The notes beneath the pieces were generated by a model. The model did not search any database and had not been told where the DNA came from. It saw nothing but the letters and a program-made list of their open reading frames with translations. Below are positions 24,601 through 41,273 of a DNA stretch of 64,000 nucleotides, piece after piece (the stretch's first letter is position 1; each line of letters opens with the position of its first letter). The position numbers were made by a program, and so were the translations under genes. This stretch comes from Chamaecrista fasciculata. Its lineage: Eukaryota > Streptophyta > Magnoliopsida > Fabales > Fabaceae. The stretch covers positions 1-64,000 of the forward strand of contig QANZ01016482.1 in assembly GCA_003254925.1 (NCBI GenBank). The letters run 5' to 3'.

Positions 24601-27600
24601 CAAGGTGTCATGAGAGAGAGAAGTAAATATTCAGAAACCAACAAAAAAAATCAATAAAACCATCTGTACTGCCCGAATTAGTGAAATTAAATATATTATA
24701 CCCCCAGAGTACGTACACCATTTCATTAATAGAAATACAGTGTTTATATTATATTGAGTCTCTATTCATGCAATATAGAAATAATATACATAAACTGGGT
24801 GTAAAGAGATTTCTTCCATGTCAGGCATTGATGCATTCAATGGGTCCATCATGACTTGAAAAAAACAATTTCCCTGTTTACTGAATCTAAACTTTCAAGG
24901 ATGGGATTAATTAACTTATTGAATAAATTTAAAACACGTTATCAAGCAGACATGGCAAATGTCACCACAGTCAACAGACAGACATGTCCCCTCTCCTTCA
25001 GTTCTTCCGAGTATTACACTTCAAAAGTAGCAGAATATTTATAATTTATTGAAAGTTTCTTCAAGGATCTCATTTCCTATTGAAAACCTCTATCATGTTA
25101 TAATTAAGGAGATTTTCAATAGGAGAGAAGATCGGATACAAATTTAAGGATACAAAAACCAAAAAAAGAAAAATTAACAGAACAATTAGAATAATTAAAA
25201 GGACAACAGCAATAAAGAAGAGAAACACCATAAATATCATCGATTGAACTAACAGAAAAGAATACGATAACTTGAGATAGAGCAGATGACATAACCTCAA
25301 ATAAAATCAAGCAGTTCATGATTTTAGTTTGTAATATGGTTTCATCAAAACAAATCCAGCAATCACAACGGAGACTAAGGTGAACAAAGAAGAGATCAAA
25401 TAAGAAAGTTTAATGACAAGAATTTAAGCTAGGCTATGTAAGCTTACAGGAATCAGTAGAAATTCTATGGATAGTAATGCAAGGATGTTCACCTCAAACA
25501 ATTGTTTCCCATATTCATTAAGAAAAGTTGTTGCAATAAATGTCCAAGAAGCTCCAAATTTTTCCTGAAACAAATATGAAAATTTATATTATAATCTACA
25601 CACCAAGAAGCACATCTGCAGCAAGTATCATGAAACACCAGACAGCAGCTGAAGATAACCCATTTACATGCTATTTAAAATCAGCTGAAACCTAAAAGGT
25701 AAACCACTACCTGCAAGTGTTCCAGCCTAATGTATGGGCGACTCAGGCGATTAAAGTCCCATATTCCTTCTCTTTCAAGTTCTTCCTATAATAGAAGATA
25801 TAGTTTAAATTTCCCATGGCTACTTAAAATAGTTCAGAATAACAAAGTTAAGGCCCCATTATGATTTAACTTTAATATAACAAAAGGATACCTGACTTAG
25901 GGGAATGGAAGGTCGAAATTTTCCAACCAGACCTGTCGTAGCATGATCAGGAAGCTCCCAGATTCGGAAGAATCCCAATATGTGATCAATCCTGTAAGCT
26001 GTAAAATATTTTGCCATCTGTCAAGAGTATAGAGGAAAAATAGTCATTAACTTCTATACTTGAGTATTAGAAGAATATTGTCTTATTTGTCCCATTAAGG
26101 ACAGGAAACAGGATAAATCTTTTGAAACAAAACCTGTGTCAAACGAGCACGCCACCAACCATAGTTGTCTTTAGACATTTCTTCCCAATTATATGTAGGA
26201 AAGCCCCAATTCTGGCCATTTTTATCAAAATAATCTGGAGGCGCCCCAGTAGAAGTGTTCATTCGGAATAAATTTGGATAAACCCAGGTATCCACACTGT
26301 TTCTGTCAACTCCAATAGGAAGATCTCCCTTTAGTATCACTCCCTTTTTTCTTGCATATTGTGCAGCCTCTGACAGCTGAAAATTTAAGATGTTTGTAAA
26401 CAAGAAAGTTTTCATCATTAAGCAATTTCACTGAAAATCAATCAGAACTTATGGCATAAGGCTCATTCAACTTACCTGTAAATGTAAATGGTATTGGATA
26501 TAGTAGTGGAAGCAAATTATGTCATGATGTAGGCTTTCCTTTGATACAAGTTTCTCTAGCTGTAAAACAAAATGACTTGAGAGGAAGGACCTTCATACCT
26601 TGTATACACAACTATACTAATTAGCAACTAGTTGTCTGAACAAAAGAATTGTAACATGCTATTCTGTATGTGTGTGTGTGCATGTATATGTGGATATACC
26701 TTAGCTTTTGAAAAATCAGAAAAACGCCCCCACTGACTGTGATCTGATGTTTCAAAAAAATCCCGCAAGAAACAGAAGGCAGCATAGGGTTTTAACCAGT
26801 CCTTTTACAACAAAAAACAGAACCGAGTCAATGTATAAACTAAATAGAACAATATAAGCAAATCACAAAGGCCCAATTCACGTCAAAGAAGACAAAAATG
26901 GTAGATGAGCAATAAAAGCAAAGACGAATATAAGATCTTTTGCCCAAAAATTAGGAAGTGTTAAGATGCAGCAAGACCTCATTCTCAGAAAAGAACTTCT
27001 GAAACGAGCTGGAATTAAGTATCGAATTCTTCTCTTGGCTGAAAACTTTCTTGGCAATTGAGAGCTTAGTTGCCATGGTGGCTTCATAATCAACATCCTG
27101 GAAAGATACACATGAAATTTATCAACCCTGGGGAAACTGTCATTCAGCAAAAGAACATTAAAATATTTACTAATGAATCAAATTCTATTAAGAAATTATT
27201 AATAAATATGGACTTTTTCTTATCAAAATAGGTTTTCCTAAAAAACTGTTCAAGACAACTGTAAGATATTCACACTAGATCGCCAACAGTGATATGGGGC
27301 TACAGGGCTACTGGCTTCTCAGTTTTTAAAGTGCTTAGCTTATATTGCATATAGAAGTAATAGTTGATTCCATCTAAAGCTGATATTTCACTTTTAAGAG
27401 GTATAAAAGTGATTAGAGCAGAGAGCAGAAGAGTGATACTATTAGGTCAAATATGGAAGAAGATCAGTTTAGTTTGTCAATAAAGTCTCGAGAAAGATTA
27501 ATGGACCATCACTCACTTTTTGTCCCTCAATCCTAACCATCAATATTCATAACTTTGAAAGCAGCCTACGTTCTAATACACAGAATATGAACCCAGCTTG

Positions 27601-30600
27601 GAGTTATTTACCCCAAACAAGGCATCTTACTTAGCATAACAACAATAGTGGAACTGAAAAGAAAAGGCCAAAGTCTTTGGAGTTCGACACAGCATTTCAT
27701 TTAATTCTTCTTACATATAAATCATGAGGTAAAATATAAACAATATGAACTATTACCTTCGCATCCAAACTTTGTTTTGCCTTCTCAATCTCTTTCTGTT
27801 AAAAGGAGAACATTTTAAAAATCACTAACATTATTTCTACTTTATAGTAACATGCTACGAATACTATAAAATAGAAAGCAAACTCTTAAGACATAACCTT
27901 GATTTCATCTGGCATGTTCTCGGAAAGTGCCTGCACTCTCAAGTATAATGGATGTAGTGCAAATACAGACAGTGAACTGCAAAACAATATAAAGAGTTCA
28001 AGCAGTTGTGATCAATGATTGCTCAAACTCAAAAGATAAACCAGTAGATTTTTACACTTAGAAATTTGCATGTTTGTCTTTCATCAAAATACGAAGTCTG
28101 GTAAGCTTTAAAATCAGAAAAGACATCTAACTTCAGTGAAAATACATGCAATATGCAATATCAAAGATGAGGCAATATGCAATATCAAAGAGATTTACAC
28201 TTTCTCATATTCTTAATTAACAAATTAATAAATAAATTCTAGGGCCTTCTCCTTTTGGAATGAATTGGTATGCCACAATTTTATTAGCACGTAGTTAGGA
28301 TTTACGACCAAGATCCTTGTCTCCTGGGCCTGTTCTTAGTCCAGGCATCTGAAAAGACTCTCATGAAGGAATTGGTAAGAAATATTAATAAAACCATTCT
28401 AGAGAACTCTCCTTATAGCTACACATATAATAATATAAAGATATAAAGATAAAAAGGCCTATACTTGTCTATGATAATATTGAAGATGGCGGTATACCTG
28501 TATGGATAAGAATCCCACCACATCCCATGCACAGATGTATCATTGATTGGTAAAAGTTGAACTAAATGAAAACCAGATGATACAGCCCAGTCAACCAATA
28601 ACTTAAGGTCAAGAAACTCTCCAACTCCTAGGTCAGACTCTGATCTAACAGAAAACATTGGTATTGCTACACCAGCACCTCGCCAAGGTGTTTCCTAGAA
28701 ATACAAACCAACAACTTTTAGTATCACCAAAATTCAGATGAGAGTCTGACATTGGCAATAAACATATCGTCAATTTTTATTTGAGATAAAAAATAATAAT
28801 GACAATAATGTTGCTTAGTCAAATGCAACTTAAACTCAAGAACGTACCCGCATCATGCCATCTGAAAGAAAAATGTATTTTGCCTCATTACTTGCGGAGC
28901 TAATGGACACTTCTCGATTTGGACCACTCTCAATAGATATGTTTCCGTCCATGTCATATTTGCAATATCTATATGTGGAATTTTTGTTAAAGAAGAGGAC
29001 CAAGCACAACGAAAAATATTCACACCATAATTGCATCAAATAATTAAGGACTAAGAGTCCAAAATGGATATTTTATCGGAAAATCACTCCTTGGTATCAC
29101 ACAGTCAGCTTGCCAGACATATTCACCACAGTAGTTCAGTTTTAGTCCACTTTGGGCATTCCACTGTCCTAACTGATCATGGCTACCAATGACATATACC
29201 TGCACCAGTCCAGGAGAGCTTACTAACTCATAAGAATCTTGTTCAACCACAAATTATCGAATTTTAAAATTTTGCATATCAATGTTTTCGAGAAATTAAA
29301 AGTTTGTGCAAATAGACAGGTCATAAGAATAAAAAATTACAAAAAAAAAAAAAAAGAAAAGAAGTAGGGTGTCTCACTGATGAATCTTTATGAATATTTG
29401 GGCAGAGAACTTTGAATTGGATGACCATGGAATCTGTTGCCCATCAGAAGTCGCAATACATTGGTTAGCAACAAAACTATAATAATACTTTGAAAAAGCA
29501 ATTTTAATTTTTAAAAAACTCCAAATAGTTAAAACAACTATAGTGAAAAAGTTACCTTCTTGAGTAAGCTTAACTTGGTTAATTCCTTTGGGTGCATCCA
29601 CGCACAAATCCCAGCTCTGCCTAAAAATGACATTTCTGAAAGCACTTCTGAAAGGGAGAGCTTCTGAACCAGTCTAGAGGTGAAAATAAGATACCTTTAG
29701 AAGATATTAATGTTAATATTCATATATATAACTTACATCTTTCAAACCATTTCAAGAAGGGGATTTATATTTCAACCACTTGAACTCTAGAACTAATTCC
29801 CATGATAACAACTTGGAAACTGAGACAGCTGAAAGTTGCAACAAATTAAAGTAATTTGGCATAACTCTCAGCAGATGCAGAAACAAGAGCCTTGAGATAT
29901 GATGGATATGCATGTTTTACTTTGTCCTGGTGAAGTTAAATTCTATAAATGTCACAGATATCTGATCACTACCCTTTGAAAACATTTTCAGCTTCTAATA
30001 TTATGAAAACGTTTTAGAATTGGCTGTGAGAGTATAGCACAATAGGCCACTACATTTATTATAATTTTGTAACTCCATCTATCATTCTCATTTTATATTT
30101 TCCAACAATGTTCATGTCCCATGCAGTCAAAATATTGCATTATTAAACAGTAAACCAGAATACGTTGAACAGAATTTTGACAAATTTCAGATATAAAATA
30201 GACGTGGTACTAAGATCAAAGAGAGAAGTAGAAAAGCACAAAATTACCATAGCTTTTAGCCTTACACCAGAAGTTGGACCAACTCCCAGCACATGCACAC
30301 CTATAGAAGTAATATGTGCTACTAATAACTACACCCTCCACTAGGCTCATATAAAATGAACACATCAAATAAAATGCTATCAAAATTTTATCTGCTTTGT
30401 TGCTAAACAACCTGCCATTGTTCTTTTAGATTCTTACTGTCATGTCAATGGAAAGTGTGACAAAGTTTTCTGATAAACAGAGTAGCCCTCTGCAAGCAAG
30501 GTTATCAGTGATTTAAATTTGTGAGACTAAAACACAATCAAATTTTAAATATTAAGTAAACTTTTTATCTCATTGGTCGTGGAGAAATTTTAAATTCAAT

Positions 30601-31364
30601 TAGTTGATCTTTTCTGGCTCATCTTTCAAAAGTTGACATCTACCTTTCTTTTCCACCTCAGCAACCTCTTCTTAACTTCGAGTGATAAAAAAGGAAAAAA
30701 AGATAAATGTCACTTTTGAAGGAATGAACATGAAAGGTCCTATTTGGATATCTAAAACCTGATAAAAAGGGTTCAAAATCAGCATGCTTTGCTAACTGTC
30801 TTCATAAACAAATTCTCATTATTTACATATCTTACATCCTTTCAGCCGCCAAAGAAAGCACAATACTGAACATGGTACAGTAGCATATCACTTCATTAAT
30901 ATGAAACTGAAAAGACTTTGGCAATGGCAGTAGGAGTTAGGCATATCTTAACAAAAAGTATGCTTATAAAGTATTTAATGTAAAAGTAAGAAAAAGGAGA
31001 AAGGCAGCACCTGCCAGAGATCACGGAACTCAACCTCCTGCCCGCTTTGAATACCTTCATGGAGTAGCAATTCACGCTTATTCCCCATCTCACTTCTCAA
31101 AACATTTCGGTCGTCATCTACAACATAATAATTGTACTGACATTGGAAACCAATCGGCACTGTGATACTTCCTCTCCAGATGAGCTCCTCGCCTTTATGA
31201 AAAGGGCGGAGCAATACACCCTTCTTCACATTCCACGAACCAAGCAATGGTACAGAACCACACACAAGCAAATTTTGTCCCCAATGAGTGTAATATGGTA
31301 AATGAAACGTTATCTTCACCGATTTCACGGCCTTGTTCCCAGAAAACAATCCCGGGTTCACCAT
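21659..31364 (-). CDS. DPE2: 4-alpha-glucanotransferase DPE2 (cytosolic disproportionating enzyme 2)
   Basis: Twenty-two exons, 5' to 3': 31011-31364, 29556-29673, 29378-29433, 29072-29199, 28848-28974, 28498-28694, 27898-27976, 27757-27795, 26978-27097, 26700-26801, 26476-26559, 26134-26376, 25892-26017, 25711-25785, 25493-25564, 24015-24131, 23747-23844, 23408-23567, 23196-23294, 22191-22388, 22005-22098, 21659-21900. They join in phase to 975 aa (Arabidopsis about 955). Two N-terminal CBM20 starch-binding domains (about residues 14-118 and 155-290) precede a GH77 catalytic domain split by a plant insert. Catalytic residues present: nucleophile Asp560 (AYRIDHILGF), acid/base Glu754 (CGEDLGL), Asp806 (SCHDCSTL). 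It moves glucose from maltose to cytosolic heteroglycan at night. Intron 4 appears to be AT-AC (U12). The C-terminus is a variable Glu-rich tail. Confidence 0.96.
28975..29071 (-). other. U12-type AT-AC intron (DPE2 intron 4)
   Basis: The only join that restores the conserved FPIKYRYCKY segment is ATAAA|ATATCCATTT ... TTCTTTAACAAAAATTCCAC|ATATAGATATTGC. The donor resembles ATATCCTT, a TTCTTTAAC branch-site match lies about 11 nt before the AC end, and no GT donor exists in the needed place. 97 nt. Confidence 0.8.
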
Positions 31365-32572
31365 TTCTTCTGAATGGAATCAATTTATGGCAATATAGCG
31401 CAGTTGTCAGTCCCAATAGAAGATCAGACTATTCAACAATATATCAGATAACAAAAGCAACAAAACTCAGGGCAATAAGCTAAATCCTGTTGGTCGCAAA
31501 TTTAGAATGTCCCTCCTTTCTGACCTTCTCTCACAGCTCATGTTTTCGAACAATTTTCTCAAACTCTGTTTAAGAAAACGAAAGGTCGGTCTCGGGTATC
31601 AAATCCGAAACCAACGTCGAGAAAACATAACTTGAGAAAAACACAAACCAGAAAAAGAAAATCGGGAGCTTAACCGAGACCATTAGACCAACGAAGTCCA
31701 AATGAAAGATAAGATAATAAAATCTGCAAGAATTAAGATAAACATGCGTAAACCAATTCACCTTTACTTAAACCGAACGGTACGGAAATCGAGGCCTTCT
31801 TCGCGGAATTAAAAATAAGTAGTATTCAGAAGTAACTAGAGCATAGAACTGATGGAAGAAACTAGGGAATGAGAGAAGCCTTTGTTTGATCGAGAGTTAA
31901 AAAGAAAATGGCGAAAGGTTTTCAACTTTTCAGAGAGATATTTTTGAGGAAAAGTGGACTCAATACTACAATTTAAGGGAGCACGAAAAGCCGATACTGC
32001 AGATTTGATGATATTTCAAGAAATGATATTTTTCTCGTGTATGGCTGTGTGAAAACTGAGAGTGACACTGTGACAGTGTATATATATATATATAGAGTAA
32101 ATCCCTCCATGATTGTTTATTTTGGCCTCTTTCCAAACAGCATATCAACCGTTTATTTTAAAATTTAAGATTAAGATTTTTATTTTTTATTAATAAAAAA
32201 TACGATTAAAAAAATATATTTTTAATATAAATATTCTCTGACTGGAAATTCTGTTTTAATATGAACACCGCGCTCACGTTTTTTATTTGGAGTCTGAAAA
32301 ATAACCGTGGCATTTAATTACAATAATAAATGTGAATTATTCAGTTAGAGTTTACTTAGTTTCAGGCTAAGAGCTAACTTTTTCAACTGCCAGAGAAAGT
32401 CTTATGTATGAAAAGGTCTAAAATGTGAACATGATTCTCACCGTTTTGTTCTTAAAAACAGGTGAAATAATTAAACCCATCACATGACCTCGCGGGAAAT
32501 AAGACGGCGTGGCAACGCAGAAGCGTGACTCATACACCAAGGAAAAACAAGGATAATTTTAAATAACCGATG
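31365..32572 (-). other. DPE2 5' leader and promoter region
   Basis: A possible leader donor (minus strand AAAG|GTGAATTGG) lies near 31760, suggesting a 5'-UTR intron. A (TA)n TATA-like tract sits at 32078-32095. Beyond it is AT-rich DNA with no gene. Confidence 0.4.
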
Positions 32573-33087
32573 GGCCAAAATCTTAAATTGGTCCCTTATA
32601 TATGGGTAAATTTTACATAGATCTCGTATGTTTCAGTTTTTTCAAATTGATCATATATATTTTTATAATTTCTTAAATTAGTCTAAAAAATACTGAATAT
32701 ATTCATATCTTTCTCGTTTTAAGTTTAAATGTAACGAAGCTATAGCTACAGGGTTTCTTTTGACAAATACTTTAAGGTCGTCAACAAATAATAACAAATC
32801 GAGTTTCAAAAGTGAATAACTTATATCACACTTAAGCCAGCAAAATTTTTCATATCTCTCTTGTTTCAAGTCTAAATACAACAAGTTTGAAACTATATAT
32901 TAATTCTTCAAGAGTTGTTTTTCTCTATCCGATTGAGATTATTAGCAAATCAAATCATGCATCAAAAGTATGTTTGGGACCAATTTAAAATATTAAGAAA
33001 ATATGTGGAACCAATTTGAAATAAATAAAATATAAAGGACCAATTTGAAACACCCCATTCATAAGGGACCAATTTGAGGTTTTGGCC
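32573..33087. mobile_element. MITE, copy 2 of the three-copy family
   Basis: Inverted ends GGCCAAAATCTTAAATTGGT / GGCCAAAACCTCAAATTGGT, both followed by CCCTTATA/GA. The core has the same duplicated 'CATATCTYTCTYGTTT' module as 14519-15012. Target duplication not evident. Confidence 0.65.
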
Positions 33088-33383
33088 ATATATATACACA
33101 CATTTGTTGATCACCAAATTCTTCATTCATTATGCTATGAATATCATCAATTAATTAGCTTAATAATTACCAACATAATGAGAAATACTTATAGTAGAGC
33201 AATACCGAAAGCATTAGAATAATTTGGCAAGAGAATAAAAGGGAAGAGAAACAGAGAGGAAATATTACTTCTTTTGCTTTCAATTATCCCCTTACATCTG
33301 TGGAGAAGATAATACACAAAACAGCGGTAATGCATGAAATCAAGGCCTGCCACTTGTGGACTTGGACCTGAAAATGCATAAAA

Positions 33384-33429
<46 letters not shown>

Positions 33430-34005
33430 ATCTTTTCAATTAACTATTTACGCTCGTAATCACAACTTGATATCCACTCACTCAGGTGTGAAGCTCCCTT
33501 CGCGTAGCTCACATTTATGGGTACTCTTGTTTGGCTGTCCTAATCATACAATACATAATAGCACCACATATACAAAAAATATTAAAGATGCCCATCCACA
33601 AGTTCCAACACAACCTGCAGTAGCTGCGATCGAATTCAGGATGTTAGTACCAAAATATAAATAATTAAATAAATAAATTTACACCTTATATGATGTATTC
33701 ATCAGCTGCTCTAGGCATTCACTAAATAAACACCCACCGCGTCCAAAAAGAGGGTGAGAAACAATCAAAACAATTAGCGAGAAAGAGTGCAAAACTGGGG
33801 ATTTGAGCACATATATGAAATTCAAAGTTCTTCCTTTTCCATTTACTTTAAGGGCTTCTAAACATTTCAATTCCTTGAAGTGGACATGCCGACATGCTAG
33901 CTTATACTAATAAAGGAACAAGTTTGTTAAAACAGTTGCCCCAAGCTTATACTTGAAGTGGACATGCCGACATGCTAGCTTCAACTCAAATAACTAGACT
34001 TATAA
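33088..34005. other. Intergenic DNA with (AT)n microsatellite
   Basis: Includes an (AT)21 run at 33386-33427 and a short direct repeat 'AAGTGGACATGCCGACATGC' at 33877-33896 and again at 33956-33975. No gene supported. Confidence 0.5.
33386..33427. repeat. (AT)n microsatellite
   Basis: Uninterrupted AT dinucleotides, about 21 repeats. Confidence 0.95.
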
Positions 34006-37296
<3,291 letters not shown>

Positions 37297-37782
37297 GGGG
37301 AAGAATGCAGGTGAAGTAAATTAGGGTCCATCATCGCCGGTTTGGTGAAGTTTGGAAGAACTAGGTGCACCCATTGTGGCTTCAAGAGTGAGAAAAGTGT
37401 GAGGGAAAAATGAAATTTGAGTTTGCGTGTGTGTAATTTTTAATTTATATGTGACGGATAAAAAATTATTAATTTTAGGGTTCGAAAGAAGGTGGACTGT
37501 GAAGCAACTTCTGCAGCAAATGACGACTCTAGTCCTTTTCTCGGAGAAGATGATGCCTTATCTGTTTTTTATTATTTATTTATTTATTTATTTATTCTTT
37601 ATATTTTAAAAGAGCAGTAAAAGGCAAGGCTCGAGCAAGTATTTGCAATTGCCAGATCATATTCTTACAAACAAGATATCAACGTTTCACCAGAAAAACA
37701 AAAAAAAACAAAAAAACATTTTGAAGTTTCTTTTCTTTTTTTGGGCCTAAATTTTGAAGTTTCTTATTTCTTCTATTCGAAA
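37297..37782. other. DUF7036 upstream region
   Basis: Leader and promoter of the minus-strand gene; contains a (TTTA)n tract near 37572-37592. No other gene. Confidence 0.45.
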
Positions 37783-39757
37783 ATTGCTATACATATAGCA
37801 AAATTTCAAAAGGAAAATTGAGGTACTCTAGGCCAGGCTTAGTCCTCGTAGGGCCAACATAGGATTTATCCCAAATTTAAGGAAATGGATCATCTGTGGT
37901 TATTCTCTACTTTTCTTTCTTTTGGAATCTCGACCATTCATTTTGATCTCACGGTCCAGTTTTGCACCCTTTGCTTTTGTTGAAAAATCTTAAAAGCCCA
38001 TTCACTCTTATCAAATATCAAAGTGCAAGATTTAGAAGACTAAAAGCTATTTCCAACATTTGCTTTCAAATACAATGAGTCAAAATGTATAAAATAAATG
38101 AAGAAAAATGATTGGTTTGGTCCTTATACTTTATTTAAAATTTTAATTTAGCCCATATAATTTTACTTTGGCAAAAGTATCATTTTCGTCCCAAAAATTT
38201 ACATCAATTTTCAATTTTATCCTCAATATTTGTTTACTATCAATTTTATCCTCGAAGTTTCAGACTAAAAAACATGTGAAGTCTCTCATTAATTTATTGA
38301 AAAAAATTTGGGAAATGGGTCCTCTTCCGTAGCTATTCTCTACCTTTCAAAAGTATCTAGCCTCTCATGTGAAGTCTCTCATAAATTTAAAAGTTTGTTT
38401 ACTATCACTTTTATCCTTAAATATTATCGAGTAGACAATTTAATCTTTTAAAATCCAAAACACATAGTTCAATCTCTTAAAATGTTATACATTATACTCG
38501 TTAGTCTCTAAATAAATCAAATCATATACTCATTGGTTTATAAAAATAAGTACACAGTTTAGTTATTTCTATGACTATATCATGTATTATGTATTTTAAT
38601 ATTTTATTGTCCAAATTAAATTATTAACTCAATATTTTATATCAAATTGTTAATTTACTCAATATAATTTTATATTTTGGATGTGCAAAATACAGCCCAA
38701 TCAAAATTAAACAATCAACAAGCACATGACTAGGGATAATCCTCTTACATAATGCTTGTGTGACCTCTTTAGTTTTATCTCTTCAGCCAATTGTTCTTCC
38801 CCACTTTCTAAAATTAAGAATATCGTAAGTTTTTCTTTAAATCAAATAAATATGGTTTTAACTTTTCTTTATAAAGCATCTTCTATGCATTCCTTCATGC
38901 AATCTGGAGAACCAAGAACAAGTGCATTTTTTAGGGGGTCATCCCGGATCCAATTAAGACTATCCATTGTATTAAATCCCTTTTCAATGCTAATATCCTT
39001 GCGATAACCCAGAAGGGTGATGTTCTATTGGGGCCGCAAAAGAGGCGAAAGGATATGTCCTGGCCGATATGTCACATCTCTGCTGTCCAAACGCCAGCAA
39101 TCATGATTTTGGATTATAAATGTAAGAGGATTGCTACTGTTTATTTTCTGGTTTTTGTGCAGGGTAATTGTACTCTTTTAGGTAAGAGTTCCAATCGTGG
39201 TCATTTGGATCGTCATCTGTTTGTCCTCTCGGTGCTTAGAGACATTATTAGTCATCAAGATGGTCTCTTCACTGATAAAGTAATTTTAGCGTCTAATAAG
39301 ACGGATTCCCTTCAGCAAGGTTTGAATATTAGGTCCGTCAGAGCCTTATTGCTTCCGGTTTCTCAGGACATTATCTCCCTCCTTCCTGCCGGCTATCAGA
39401 TTCAAAGGCATAATTTGACCCAGAATGACTTATATCTGCGTTTTATGGAGCTGGCTCCTTCTCCTACTATTATGCTAGGTTTAGACTCCTTTATTTCCCT
39501 TTAGTTTTTTCTGTTGTTGTTACAAAAAAAAAAAAAAGCATCTTCTATGCATACATGGGAAATTGGGAAAGAAAAGAAACGCATAATTTGACATATGATT
39601 TGCCATATTTTTTAAATATTTAAAAATTAAGATTGTTGTTGTTTTAATTTTTGGAGGAAGAGTATGAAATTGATCATTTTGTATAAATGCTTTTAAATAA
39701 AACTCCAAATATGAGCAGGGCAATATCTACATTACCTAACTTTACTATTGTGGTCAG
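37783..39757. repeat. Segmental duplication, unit 1
   Basis: Blocks appear in the same order in unit 2 (40432-43642): 'CTATACATATAGCAAAATTT' (37786), 'TATCGAGTAGACAATT' (38436), 'AATACAGCCCAATCAAAATT' (38690), 'CTAAAATTAAGAATA' (38808) and 'ACATGGGAAATTGGG' (39552). Unit 1 differs by carrying a retroposon at 38891-39535 and only one 78-bp repeat copy. Confidence 0.8.
38891..39535 (+). mobile_element. Poly(A)-tailed retroposon (5'-truncated LINE-like) in duplication unit 1
   Basis: Flanked by the perfect 17-bp repeat AAGCATCTTCTATGCAT (38874-38890 and 39536-39552). It ends in TTGTTAC plus an A tail. The duplicated sister locus near 43420 reads straight through (AAGCATTTTCCATGCATACATGG), giving a paralogous empty site. 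A 158-codon frame (39028-39504) shows no domain I can name; it may be the C-terminal end of a LINE protein. Confidence 0.82.
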
Positions 39758-39807
39758 GGGTCAGGCCAAAAAAAAAAACTTTACTATTATGGAGATATAT
39801 ATATATA

Positions 39808-39987
39808 CTAGGGGCTTTGCGTGTCCTAACGGGCACGCAAATATGTATGTAAAATAAATAAGAGACTAAATTTTTAACTTAGTAAAGAAAGAGAGACTAA
39901 ATAGTAAATTTTCTTTTATTTTTAATTTCATAGACTATAGTTTTAAACATGGACCACCAGAAAGGGGTGGAGCCATATAATATAAGA
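39808..39987 (-). mobile_element. Miniature Helitron
   Basis: On the minus strand it begins TCTTATATTATATGGCTCC and ends with a hairpin (TTGCGTGCC, loop CGTTA, GGACACGCAA), 5 bases, then CTAG before a host T. The 5' base before TC is A, fitting A|T insertion. 180 bp, non-coding. Confidence 0.7.
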
Positions 39988-40431
39988 TAAGGTAGTAAAT
40001 CCAATATATTAGATTTTCTCATCAATTACTATTTTCTCATAATGTACATTGTGTATTTGAATTATATTACTATCTAAATATAGTTATCACTGTTTAATAT
40101 TTTAAAACTGTCACTAGTTATTTGATCAAAATTCCATTTAAGAATTTTACAAATAAATATTTTAAAATTAGTGATGATCTACTAGTTCACCTTTGAGGAT
40201 TTTACTTAACTCCCAAGTAGATATTTGTAGAGAATATATTGTTTTGCACAATTTTCAAATGGCAAGTTGTGACTATAAAACATTTTTTAATATTAACTCA
40301 ATGGTGATTATCAAAGATTAAAGAGTGATTGCAATGATGAATAGTGGACATACATTTTTAAGTATTGTGGAGCCTTTTTATACATGAGGGGATATAAATA
40401 TTATTGAGTTAGTATTTTTCAAATATAGGAA
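39988..40431. other. AT-rich spacer between duplication units
   Basis: No gene or clear repeat. Confidence 0.4.
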
Positions 40432-41273
40432 TATATACATATAGCAAAATTTCGAAAAGAAAACTGAGGTACTCTAGGCCAAGCTTAGTCCTGATAGGGT
40501 CAACATAGGACTTACTGACTATTTTATCCCAAATTTAAACCTGTACTAAGTTGAATTTTTTGACTAAATTGAGATTGGATAGACTGGACCAACCAAATCT
40601 TTTATTCATTTTTAATAAATGCATGTGAGGCTTTTCAAAATGTCCATATGGTAGAAGCCATTATAAGTAGATGATTGCATAAAAGAAAAATCTTCTCATG
40701 ATTTATCAACTATCATTGAAATGACAATAGTTAATTATAAGTTTTAATTATATCAAATGTAATTGCAAATTTTTTTAAAAAAAAGTCTAAAAACTTAATA
40801 AGTTAGAAAACATACAAACAAAAAAACGTTGTTATTGCCTTGTAGGACAAAAAATGGCAGCATAATAAACATAAAGTATACCAAAGAAATTTGTTGATTT
40901 TAGTTAATTAAAAACATTGGGATTTGATTAATGAAAAATTGATTTTATATTTTTACACCCTGAATTAAATATTCAATTACTAAATTGGCAAAATAGTTTC
41001 AAAATGATAAAATATATTTGAGTAAACTAATAAATTGATCTCTGAAATATTATCGAGTAGACAATTCGATCTCATAAAAATTAAAACTAATAGTTCAGTC
41101 CCAGAAAATGCTATATAGTGTACTCGTTAGTCGCTGAACAAATCAAACGAATACTCATTATTTTATGAAAATAAGTACAACTTTTATTTATTTTTATGAC
41201 TTTATTATGTATTTTTATCTTTCAATAACTAAATTATCAACTCAATAATTTTTTAGTGATTGAATTATTAATT

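Noticed and set aside
29200..29218. Earlier acceptor for DPE2 exon 4 (start at 29218)
   Set aside because: It was needed only with a wrong frame for exon 3; starting exon 3 at 29433 gives the conserved VIQFKVLCPNI segment and a clean acceptor at 29199.
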